Of a DNA stretch of 32,378 nt, positions 16,631-23,611 are shown piece by piece. Source of the DNA: Gammaproteobacteria bacterium (lineage in GTDB: Bacteria > Pseudomonadota > Gammaproteobacteria > Steroidobacterales > Woeseiaceae); assembly GCA_029865385.1 (NCBI GenBank), contig JAOUGX010000035.1:1-32378 (forward strand), read 5' to 3'. Both the position numbers and the translations under genes were made by a program. The notes beneath the pieces were generated by a model that ran no database searches, was not told the DNA's origin, and worked only from the letters and a program-made list of their open reading frames with translations. Positions within the stretch are counted from its first letter, which is position 1. Each line of letters begins with the position of its first letter.

Positions 16631-18651
16631 CAATGGCGGACAGGTCAATCGGCAAGGAACAGAGCATCGCGTCGGCGATCGCCGCGATGAAGGCCAACCG
16701 GCCGCTGCGCGCAGAGGAAATCTGTCGCGACTACTTGCTGCTGAATCCCGGCTGCAAGGATCACCTGCGACTGCTGGGTCATGCGTTGATGAAACAGAAC
16801 CGGCTCGAAGAGGCGGAGCGTCAGATCCGCTTCGCGCTGACACTCGAACCGCGTTCGCCGCAGCTGATGGAAGATCTGGGTAGCGTTCTCGCGCTGCGCG
16901 AGCAGTATGCCGACGCGATCATTTTCTTCAAAAATGCAATCCGGCTCGAACCGCGCTTGCCACTCGCCCATAAGAAGCTCGGACAGGCACTCGCCGCGAT
17001 CGGCATGGGAGAGGATGCAGACCGGGAATTCGAAGAGTATCTTGAACTCGACAAGAACAAAGGCGTGGTGGCGAACGCAGTAGCCGAACTTCAGGCAGGG
17101 CTTTTCGACGATGCGGTAAAGACCCTGCAGCAGGCGATAAAGGACAACCCGAAAAACGTCGACGCGATGCGTTACCTTGCCGGCGCATATCTCGGTAAGA
17201 AAGTGCAGCTGGACGATGCAGAGGCATTGCTGCGACAGGCTGCCCAGGTGGCACCGGACTACGTTGCCGCGTGGATGTTGCTCGGTTCGGTGCTGATGGA
17301 GCGCGGCAAGTACCTCGATGCAATAGAGGCCTATCGTTCGGCGACCCGGCTCGCGCCGGACGATGCCGAACCCTGGGCCGGGCTGGGCAACGCATACGCA
17401 CGTGCGAGTTACGTCGAGGAAAGTGCACAGGCATTCGCCAGGTCAGTGACGCTGGATCCCGATATGGCCGGCAGCCAGATGGGATACGCTCACATATTGA
17501 AAACCCTGGGCGACCAGCCGGGTGCGCTGAAGGCATACCGGGCCGCTATCAGGATCAAACCGGACTTCGGCGAAGTCTACTGGAGCATGGCCAATCTCAA
17601 GGTATTCCAGTTCGAGGATGCCGAAGTCGTCGCGATGGAGAAACAGCTTCAACGCGACGACCTGAGCAAGAGTGCGGAGATTCATTTTCGATTTGCTCTC
17701 GGGAAGGCCTGCGAGGATCTCGGCGATTACGATCGCGCGTGGCACTACTATCACAGCGGCAATGAGGCCCAGCGCAAACAGGTTCAGTACGATCCGACTG
17801 ATTTTGAAGTCCGGCAAACAAAAGTCACGGAGGTTTTCAGTCGCGAGTTCCTGCAGGAGCGGAGCAACAACGGTTGTGCCGATGCCGATCCCATATTCAT
17901 CGTGGGACTGCCGCGATCGGGTTCCACCCTGGTAGAACAGATACTGGCCAGCCACAGCCAGGTCGAGGGAACGTCCGAGTTACCCATCCTTGGCAGGATT
18001 GCCGGCTCGATCGGTCGTTACCGGCGCGATAACAAAGCGTACCCGGAGTCGGTACGGGACCTCCGAGACAAGGACTGGCGCGCTTATGGTTTGCAGTACA
18101 TGGAGGAAAGCCGCCGCCACCGCGCCACTGACAAGCCGTTCTTTACGGACAAGCTACCGAACAATTTTCCGCACGTCGGCCTTATTCACCTTGCACTGCC
18201 GAACGCGAAGATCATCAATGCGCGACGGCATCCATTGGACAGTTGCCTTGGCGGCTACAAGCAACTTTTCGGTCAGGGCCAGAATTTCACGTACGACATG
18301 TTCGAACTCGCCGAGTACTACAAGCAATACCATGGGGTCATGACGCACTGGCACACGGTGTTACCGGGCAAGGTGCTCGATGTGCACTACGAGGAAACCG
18401 TTACCGACCTCGACGCCCAGGTTCGGCGCATACTGACGCATTGCGGACTGCCGTTCGAAGAACAGTGCCTGCGCTTCCACGAAACAGAGCGCGCCGTGAA
18501 AACGGCGAGTTCGGAGCAGGTGCGCCAGCCGATTTATCGCGGTGCGCTGGGAAAATGGCGGCGTTACGAGAAACATCTCGGGCCGTGGCTGGAGGAGCTG
18601 GACGAGATCATCCGGGAACTGCCCGAGACCGTGCGGAACGCGGGATTGTAA
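16627..18651 (+). CDS. TPR-repeat sulfotransferase
   Basis: 674 residues with no signal peptide. The N-terminal ~390 residues are tandem TPRs (consensus pairs such as HLRLLGHALMKQNRLEEAER, AWMLLGSVLMERGKYLDAIE and AEPWAGLGNAYARASYVEES). The C-terminal part from about 422 is a PAPS-dependent sulfotransferase. DPIFIVGLPRSGSTLVEQIL carries the 5'-phosphosulfate loop (427-434). NARRHPLDSCLGGYKQLF matches the 3'-phosphate-binding region, and the end has the KYLG-like GALGKWRRYEKHL motif. It would move sulfate from PAPS to an unknown acceptor; related TPR-sulfotransferases include tyrosylprotein-type enzymes. No PAPS synthesis gene lies in the window. It is translationally coupled to the S9 peptidase and followed by a 225-nt gap holding only REP-like repeats. 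Confidence 0.93.
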   Translation: MTMADRSIGKEQSIASAIAAMKANRPLRAEEICRDYLLLNPGCKDHLRLLGHALMKQNRLEEAERQIRFALTLEPRSPQLMEDLGSVLALREQYADAIIFFKNAIRLEPRLPLAHKKLGQALAAIGMGEDADREFEEYLELDKNKGVVANAVAELQAGLFDDAVKTLQQAIKDNPKNVDAMRYLAGAYLGKKVQLDDAEALLRQAAQVAPDYVAAWMLLGSVLMERGKYLDAIEAYRSATRLAPDDAEPWAGLGNAYARASYVEESAQAFARSVTLDPDMAGSQMGYAHILKTLGDQPGALKAYRAAIRIKPDFGEVYWSMANLKVFQFEDAEVVAMEKQLQRDDLSKSAEIHFRFALGKACEDLGDYDRAWHYYHSGNEAQRKQVQYDPTDFEVRQTKVTEVFSREFLQERSNNGCADADPIFIVGLPRSGSTLVEQILASHSQVEGTSELPILGRIAGSIGRYRRDNKAYPESVRDLRDKDWRAYGLQYMEESRRHRATDKPFFTDKLPNNFPHVGLIHLALPNAKIINARRHPLDSCLGGYKQLFGQGQNFTYDMFELAEYYKQYHGVMTHWHTVLPGKVLDVHYEETVTDLDAQVRRILTHCGLPFEEQCLRFHETERAVKTASSEQVRQPIYRGALGKWRRYEKHLGPWLEELDEIIRELPETVRNAGL

Positions 18652-18729
18652 GGAATCGCGCCGAGCAATGTCGCACTAAAGATCAATTTGCACCGACCAA
18701 CGATTTTTATCATTGCAAAAGCGGGCAAA

Positions 18730-18755
18730 TTGCCCTGCGGTGCAGGCTCCTACAA
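18730..18755 (+). repeat. REP-like element, solitary partial copy
   Basis: This copy shares the core CTGCGGTGCAGGCTCCTACA with the two arms of the adjoining pair (18785-18860), in the same orientation as the left arm. It differs at its 5' end (TTGCC instead of GTCGC). It sits between the sulfotransferase stop and the pair. Similar 'TAGGAGCCTGC' palindromic units are widespread intergenic elements in gammaproteobacteria. Confidence 0.75.
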
Positions 18756-18784
18756 GAGAACTATTCAAATGACCACAAAAATCG

Positions 18785-18860
18785 GTCGCCTGCGGTGCAG
18801 GCTCCTACAGCACGTGATCGGTATCGCAGAAACCTTGTAGGAGCCTGCACCGCAGGCGAC
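18785..18860. repeat. REP-like inverted pair (25-bp perfect arms)
   Basis: Arms at 18785-18809 and 18836-18860 are perfect inverted copies of 25 bp, each with its own internal near-palindrome (CCTGCGGTGCAGG). A 26-nt spacer separates them. Outside the arms the pairing continues imperfectly (ATCGG on the left against CCGAT on the right, offset by one base). The layout equals a BIME-type doublet. It lies between converging genes, so the long hairpin could also stop transcription from both sides or protect transcript ends. No transposase of the RAYT type is present in the window. Confidence 0.85.
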
Positions 18861-18876
18861 CCGATGTCCGGTTGAG

Positions 18877-19803
18877 CTACTCGTAGGGCCAGAGCGCAAG
18901 CCCGTGAATCGCGTTGCGAACGTCCATCGTCAGGTTCACGGATAGCAATCGCCTGTTTTTTGCAAGATCGTACAAAGTAACGGTCGACGGCGAGGAGCCG
19001 CCCGCTACGACCGAATCGGACAAAACGCACATTCCGCGCGCAAAGCCCGGTCGTGCGATACCACTCGAGTCCAGATCGGCATTGACTAGCGTTTCCTCAG
19101 GATACTCCGGAACCCGCATCGCACGATCTTCGGTCTCTGTTTGCCGGCCGCAGTAACGAAGCGCATTCGCTTCGCTGTCGTTGAACAGTACGCCGTCGCG
19201 AAAGGGGCGGGCATTGTGCGTCCCGGGCGGCAGCTCGGCCGACATCAACACCGTTTTGCCGTTGAAGTGCAACATGCCGCCGGTGCGCAACCCGGAGACA
19301 TACATCCCGTTGGCGTCGCAGTGAATGCTATTGATGTGCAGCTTGTTCAACATCAACGGCCCATTGTCGGACCCCGGATCGAAAGTCGAGCCCTGGAAGC
19401 GGAAGTCCTTTTGCTTGACCTGTATCGCCCAGCTGAATTCCCTGCTGTCGAGATCGAACGCGAGGATGCTGTCGAAGCCGGTTGATGTCAGAAACAGGGT
19501 TCTTTCGTGAACCGAGATTTCGTGACAATGCTTCAGGTAGCGGTTGCGCCAGGAACCGATGCGGTGAAAGTCCGGCGTATACGCAAACAGCTCGTCGCTG
19601 GCGGCGACGTAAACGGTCTCGCCATCGAACGCGATACCGCGCAGGCCCCGGTCCCAGCCGCGCCCGCGCCAGTCAATGTCCGTAGTGTTCCAGTCGACGG
19701 TCTGTGCGACCGACTGCCTTTCGACATCGATCAGGTAGACGCCGCCGTGGCTTTGGCCCTGGTGACTGCCGCGAACGACCGACGTTGCTACAAGCTTAAC
19801 GAT
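18877..19803 (-). CDS. Propeller-like protein of unknown function; no canonical start codon in its N-terminal half
   Basis: My reverse-strand reading gives one uninterrupted frame from a stop at 19819-19821 to the stop at 18877. It reads well throughout: IVKLVATSVVRGSHQG, HGGVYLIDVERQSV, GWDRGLRGIAFDGETVYVAA, YLKHCHEISVHERTLFLTS, TGFDSILAFDL, LHINSIHCDANGMYVSG, PPGTHNARPFRDGVLFND and GFARGMCVLSDSVVAGG. Repeated strands with His and Asp suggest a beta-propeller, but I cannot assign a family with certainty. No ATG, GTG or TTG occurs in frame before the TTG at 19356 and ATG at 19353, which would discard about 150 good residues. I place the start at ATC 19803 (308 codons), which has only a weak GGCGGG upstream. 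The alternative is a damaged start codon (pseudogene) or a base error. It lies 26 nt after the TonB receptor stop and is probably cotranscribed with it. Confidence 0.6.
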   Translation of the reverse strand: MVKLVATSVVRGSHQGQSHGGVYLIDVERQSVAQTVDWNTTDIDWRGRGWDRGLRGIAFDGETVYVAASDELFAYTPDFHRIGSWRNRYLKHCHEISVHERTLFLTSTGFDSILAFDLDSREFSWAIQVKQKDFRFQGSTFDPGSDNGPLMLNKLHINSIHCDANGMYVSGLRTGGMLHFNGKTVLMSAELPPGTHNARPFRDGVLFNDSEANALRYCGRQTETEDRAMRVPEYPEETLVNADLDSSGIARPGFARGMCVLSDSVVAGGSSPSTVTLYDLAKNRRLLSVNLTMDVRNAIHGLALWPYE

Positions 19804-19829
19804 TGGTGCCCGCCGATCTCAGTCCGCGA

Positions 19830-22352
19830 TCAGAAACGTTTGCGCAGATTCAGGCTGATCGTTCGCGGCCGTTGCAGCGTACGTTCATTGCGCCAGCGCG
19901 GGTCGCCAAACCAGTCGGACGCATAGGTACTGTTGTAAAGGGAATTGATGCCCGATTCGTTCCAGACGTTGCGCGCCATCAGCGATACATCCCAACCGCT
20001 CTCGAAGTTCACGCCGACCTGCAGGTTGCTGGTCGACCAGGAAGGGATGAGTGCCTCGAGATCCTGGTCCTGTGCCGCATCGAGATTGTCCCAGGTCTCG
20101 GACTGATAACTCGTGTCGTAACGGAACCACAGATCGCCATTGAGGCCGGCAAAACCAGGCACGGTATACTCCGCAGCGAGCCAGAACTTTGTGTCGGGAG
20201 CGTTCGGCATCTCCTGCCCGTCGAGCAGGTACAGGTTTCCTCTCGGGTCGAGCGTGTCGGCCGTGTACTCGGACTTGTTGAAAAACGCGCTGCCCTGAAT
20301 GGACAGATTGTCCGTCGCCCGCCACTCGCCGCTGACTTCGATTCCCCTGCTCTCGCCGGTTTCGCCATTGAACGTACCGGTCAGCCACCACGGCCCGTCG
20401 ACCCGATCGTTGATCTGTATGTCGCTCCATTCCATTTTGAAAAGCGTGATGTTGAACTGCAGCCGATTGTCGAGCCACTCGCTCTTCAGCCCGACCTCGT
20501 AGTTTCGCAGCAGGTCCGGCCCGTAGGTTGCCGGGATCGAGCCCGTTGCAACCGCTCGCGGGCTGTTGTTGCCGCCGAGCCTGAAGCCTTCGCTGTAAGT
20601 GAAGTAGACCATCTGGTCATCGCCGACATTGTACTGGGTGCTGAATTTCAGGACCGTATCGCTGTTCTTGCCCTGGCTGGCGAAAATACCTTCACCGACG
20701 CCATAGGAACCGTAAGGCGGAAATCCGCCGGGTGCCTGGTAAACCTGGTAGTCGTCGCGGTCGAATTCGAACCAGCGTATGCCGCCGGTGACCGACCAGT
20801 CGTCGGTCAGGTGGTAAGTCAGCTCGCCGAAAACGGCGGTCTGTTTGATGGTCTTGCTGTAATCGTTGACATAGGTTCGATTGGTGGCCGCCAACGGGCA
20901 GGCCACATCGTAGCCCTGCGCGGCGTAGTCGCAAGCTCCGTTGTAGTGGTACGTGTAGATATAGCCGTTGTAGAGATAATCGACATCCCAGCCGTTGTTG
21001 ACCGCATCCCAGGCATTGGTCTGCGTCAGCGTTGCAATCTGTGCGCCGTAGTCCCAGGCGTCGTAGACCTCGTCATAAAACGCACCGACCATCCATTGCA
21101 GCTTGCTGTCACCCAGCGACGTCAGGCGAAGTTCCTGGGCGGTGCGCCGCTGCACCTGGAAATTGAAAATCGAGCCGAATTCATACTGGAAGTCGTAAGG
21201 CAACCAGCCGTTGTAAATTCCGTAATAACTCGTCTGCCAATGGTTGTAGACCATGTTATCGAATTCATAAGACGATTCACGCTCGAAATACGAAGTCGTC
21301 GAAACGACTTCGGCAAAGCCGAGGTCGCCCCTGATGGTCGCCGACGTTTGCCACCAGTCATCGTTTCGGTACTCGTCGAAAAACCGGGTTACCTTGTAGT
21401 CGCCAAGAAATGGGTCAGACTCCCATGTACCGGTCGCCTTGCTGTTCTGCGCGATATAGCTCAGGTCTACGTCCCAGTTCTCGCTCACATCCCACAAAGC
21501 GGCAATCCTGCCGCCGTAGACGTCATACTCGTTCTGGTTGTCTTTCGCGACCGCAGAATTGTCGCCCGGGCTGCCGAATGCACCGGCATTTCCGGAGATG
21601 GTTGTTCCAACGACGTTGTCGACATACCCGCCATCGCGTGAGGTGAACGCAACTACGCGCAACGCCAGCTTGTCGTCGATCACCGGTATGTTCAAGTGGC
21701 CGCTGACGTCGTAGCTCGCGTCGCCGCCGTGCGTGGTGGCGATGGTCGCATCGCCCTGGCCGGAAAATCCGTCGTGATTCGGTTTGTTGGTAATGATGCG
21801 CAGCGTGCCGGACTGCGAACTCGAACCAAACAGCGTTCCCTGTGGGCCGGGCAGGGATTCCAGCCGCTGGATGTCGATCATGCGGATTTCCGGTTGCTGC
21901 GAAATCGACGTCACGGGCTGCTCATCCAGATAGACAGCGACCTGGCTGTCGGTACGGTATTCGGACGAACCGGTCGTGATGCCACGCATTGCCAGCGAAT
22001 TGCGGCCCGGCATGCTGTTGACCAGCGACGCGCTGGGCAACGCCTTCATATAGTCTTCCATGTTTTTGAAGACCATCTTCTCGATGTCGGCGTTCGAGAA
22101 TGCGGTAATGCTTTGCGGTACGTCCTGCAGGTCCACGGCGCGCTTTGTTGCCGTGACGATGATTTCTTCTATGCCGCCACTGCTGGATTCGTCGGAGGAC
22201 TGCGCGAGGGCCGAAGCGCCAGGATAAATCGCCCCGAACACGGCGGTTGCAATCGGCGTCCAGGAATTCAACTGCCAGCTTCGCTCGATAAGCACATCGC
22301 TGTTATGTTCACGTACGGACGATTGCGCGCCGCGAGCATTACTCTTGGACAT
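19830..22352 (-). CDS. TonB-dependent outer-membrane receptor
   Basis: 840 residues from the ATG at 22352, chosen because GGGGGA lies nine bases upstream; the frame opens further but those residues are not signal-like. The signal is long, with a hydrophobic part WTPIATAVFGAIYPGASALA and cleavage before QSSDE near residue 50. The TonB box is IEEIIVTATKR at about 61-71. A plug domain follows (LQDVPQSITAF, SLAMRGITTG, RLESLPGPQGTLFGSSSQSG, LRIITNKP), then a 22-strand-type barrel ending in the usual aromatic residue (SLNLRKRF). It should import a substrate across the outer membrane using TonB energy. LFGSSSQSGTLRI is typical of the large iron-complex-type family in oligotrophic Proteobacteria, whose ligands are often not iron. 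The context (peptidases, serine hydrolase) suggests a peptide or other organic ligand. Confidence 0.95.
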   Translation of the reverse strand: MSKSNARGAQSSVREHNSDVLIERSWQLNSWTPIATAVFGAIYPGASALAQSSDESSSGGIEEIIVTATKRAVDLQDVPQSITAFSNADIEKMVFKNMEDYMKALPSASLVNSMPGRNSLAMRGITTGSSEYRTDSQVAVYLDEQPVTSISQQPEIRMIDIQRLESLPGPQGTLFGSSSQSGTLRIITNKPNHDGFSGQGDATIATTHGGDASYDVSGHLNIPVIDDKLALRVVAFTSRDGGYVDNVVGTTISGNAGAFGSPGDNSAVAKDNQNEYDVYGGRIAALWDVSENWDVDLSYIAQNSKATGTWESDPFLGDYKVTRFFDEYRNDDWWQTSATIRGDLGFAEVVSTTSYFERESSYEFDNMVYNHWQTSYYGIYNGWLPYDFQYEFGSIFNFQVQRRTAQELRLTSLGDSKLQWMVGAFYDEVYDAWDYGAQIATLTQTNAWDAVNNGWDVDYLYNGYIYTYHYNGACDYAAQGYDVACPLAATNRTYVNDYSKTIKQTAVFGELTYHLTDDWSVTGGIRWFEFDRDDYQVYQAPGGFPPYGSYGVGEGIFASQGKNSDTVLKFSTQYNVGDDQMVYFTYSEGFRLGGNNSPRAVATGSIPATYGPDLLRNYEVGLKSEWLDNRLQFNITLFKMEWSDIQINDRVDGPWWLTGTFNGETGESRGIEVSGEWRATDNLSIQGSAFFNKSEYTADTLDPRGNLYLLDGQEMPNAPDTKFWLAAEYTVPGFAGLNGDLWFRYDTSYQSETWDNLDAAQDQDLEALIPSWSTSNLQVGVNFESGWDVSLMARNVWNESGINSLYNSTYASDWFGDPRWRNERTLQRPRTISLNLRKRF

Positions 22353-22383
22353 AGACTGATTCCCCCGATTGTCTTGTTCCAGC

Positions 22384-22413
22384 AGCATACACCCGCGCCA
22401 TGGGCCGGACCAA
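22384..22413 (-). promoter_or_regulatory. Possible sigma-70 promoter of the TonB receptor
   Basis: On the minus strand TTGGTC (22413-22408) and TATGCT (22389-22384) are separated by 18 nt, about 30 nt before the ATG and upstream of its GGGGGA ribosome site. The -10 matches four of six consensus bases and the -35 three, so this is a weak call by eye. The remainder of the 147-nt divergent gap holds the small palindrome at 22481-22493 and nothing else clear. Confidence 0.22.
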
Positions 22414-22480
22414 GCAGTCGATCCACGTAGTGAAATCCTGCTGATTCTTGTAAGTTTTTCGTGAGTAATCACGGTTCCTG

Positions 22481-22493
22481 ACCGAACTTCGGT
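22481..22493 (+). promoter_or_regulatory. Short palindrome abutting the ribosome-binding site of the serine hydrolase
   Basis: ACCGAACTTCGGT is a 6-bp perfect inverted repeat around one central base. It ends seven bases before the ATG at 22500 and includes part of the GGTGA ribosome-binding site. In RNA the one-base loop is too tight for a hairpin without opening inner pairs, so a DNA-binding dimer site is the likelier reading. Low confidence. Confidence 0.2.
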
Positions 22494-22499
22494 GACCTG

Positions 22500-23591
22500 A
22501 TGATTTCCTTATATGCACGTAATCTTGCCTGCGGTGTTCTTTTCGCAACGCTGGCGCTTTCGGCCTGCGGAAGCGACAAAAAATACGAGCCGCCGCAGAG
22601 CAGCGAGGCGGACGCCCTTTTCGCCCGATTCACGACAGGTACGCAGCCGGGCGTCGCGGTTGCCGTTGTGCTCGACGGCAAGCTCGTACATTCCGGGAAC
22701 TACGGCTTTGCGGACATCGAAAGTGCGGCCCCGATCAATGCGGAAACCGCCTTTCGCCTGGCCTCCGTATCGAAACAGTTTGCGGCCATGGCGATCATGA
22801 TGCTCGAGGAACAGGGTTCGCTGTCCTATGACGATCCGGTCGGCAGGTACGTGCCGGAACTGGCGGTTTACCCGGGCGTGACCATAAGGCAGCTGCTGCT
22901 GCACACTGGCGGCCTGCCGGATTATTACGACCGCATGGATACGTCCGCCGGCATGCCGACCAATCGCGACGCCGCGAAGTTACTCGCAGAGATTGCGCAG
23001 GCCGATTTCCCGCCCGGTGCCAAATACGAGTACAGCAACGCGGGATACGACATGCTCGGACCGGTCGTCGCGGCCGCCTCTGGCGTCAGCTTCAGAGAAT
23101 TTGTCGAGCAGCGCATTTTTGCAAAGATCGGCATGACGAACTCGCGGGTACACGATGACACGCTGCCGGAGATTCCGAACCGGGCCATTGGTTACGAGCC
23201 AGACGGAGCCGGATTCAAACTCAATGACTACGATCCGCTGAACGCAATCATCGGTTCCGGTGGCATCTATTCAACGATCAACGACCTCATCAAGTGGGAC
23301 CGGGCATTGTATGGCGAGGTACTGGTCCGCGAGGAAACGCTGCAACTCGCGTTCACCTCGGGGACTGACAACGGCGGCGAGCCGCTCGATTACGGTTTCG
23401 GCTGGCGCGTCGAAAAGTTCGGCGAACACAAATACTTGCGGCACGGCGGCAGCTGGGTCGGTTTTCGCACGCACATCGCGCGAATTCCGGACCTTCGTTT
23501 TACGATCGTGATGCTGTCGAACCGGGCCGACGTCGAGCCGGAGGAATACGTCGACGCGCTTACCGCGCTGTACCTCGGCGAGCCGGATTGA
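22500..23591 (+). CDS. Class C beta-lactamase-fold serine hydrolase lipoprotein
   Basis: 363 residues. The signal MISLYARNLACGVLFATLAL ends in LSAC, so Cys23 is probably lipidated. The serine beta-lactamase/PBP fold triad of motifs is intact: Ser89-Val-Ser-Lys92 (SxxK) in FRLASVSKQF, Tyr178-Ser-Asn180 (YxN) in YEYSNAGYDML and His315-Gly-Gly317 (the KTG equivalent) in LRHGGSWVGF. LLLHTGGLPDY is the usual class C neighbour motif. The group includes esterases, D-aminopeptidases and PBP-like hydrolases; the HGG variant argues against true beta-lactamase activity. It is divergent from the TonB receptor, and the two could serve one substrate (inference). Its stop is 20 nt from the converging CocE-type gene, with a small 5-bp hairpin between. 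Confidence 0.92.
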   Translation: MISLYARNLACGVLFATLALSACGSDKKYEPPQSSEADALFARFTTGTQPGVAVAVVLDGKLVHSGNYGFADIESAAPINAETAFRLASVSKQFAAMAIMMLEEQGSLSYDDPVGRYVPELAVYPGVTIRQLLLHTGGLPDYYDRMDTSAGMPTNRDAAKLLAEIAQADFPPGAKYEYSNAGYDMLGPVVAAASGVSFREFVEQRIFAKIGMTNSRVHDDTLPEIPNRAIGYEPDGAGFKLNDYDPLNAIIGSGGIYSTINDLIKWDRALYGEVLVREETLQLAFTSGTDNGGEPLDYGFGWRVEKFGEHKYLRHGGSWVGFRTHIARIPDLRFTIVMLSNRADVEPEEYVDALTALYLGEPD

Positions 23592-23611
23592 CCGGAAAGG
23601 CCGGTGGCGCG

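Noticed and set aside
15080-16843. 587-codon minus-strand ORF opposite the S9 peptidase
   Set aside because: Antisense shadow; Arg- and Val-rich with no motifs, while the plus strand carries a complete catalytic triad.
18730-18860. Possible short CRISPR array
   Set aside because: Copies are in both orientations with unequal spacing and no cas genes; REP-like elements explain them better.
18761-19030. 89-codon minus-strand ORF through the REP region
   Set aside because: Consists largely of translated repeat sequence and a shadow of the propeller-like gene end.
19803-21641. 612-codon plus-strand ORF opposite the TonB receptor
   Set aside because: It is the antisense shadow of an unmistakable receptor gene; its protein has no recognisable domain or signal and arises from codon bias.
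23591-23605. Small hairpin between the converging serine hydrolase and CocE-type genes
   Set aside because: Only a 5-bp stem with a 5-nt loop and no T-run; too weak to call a terminator.
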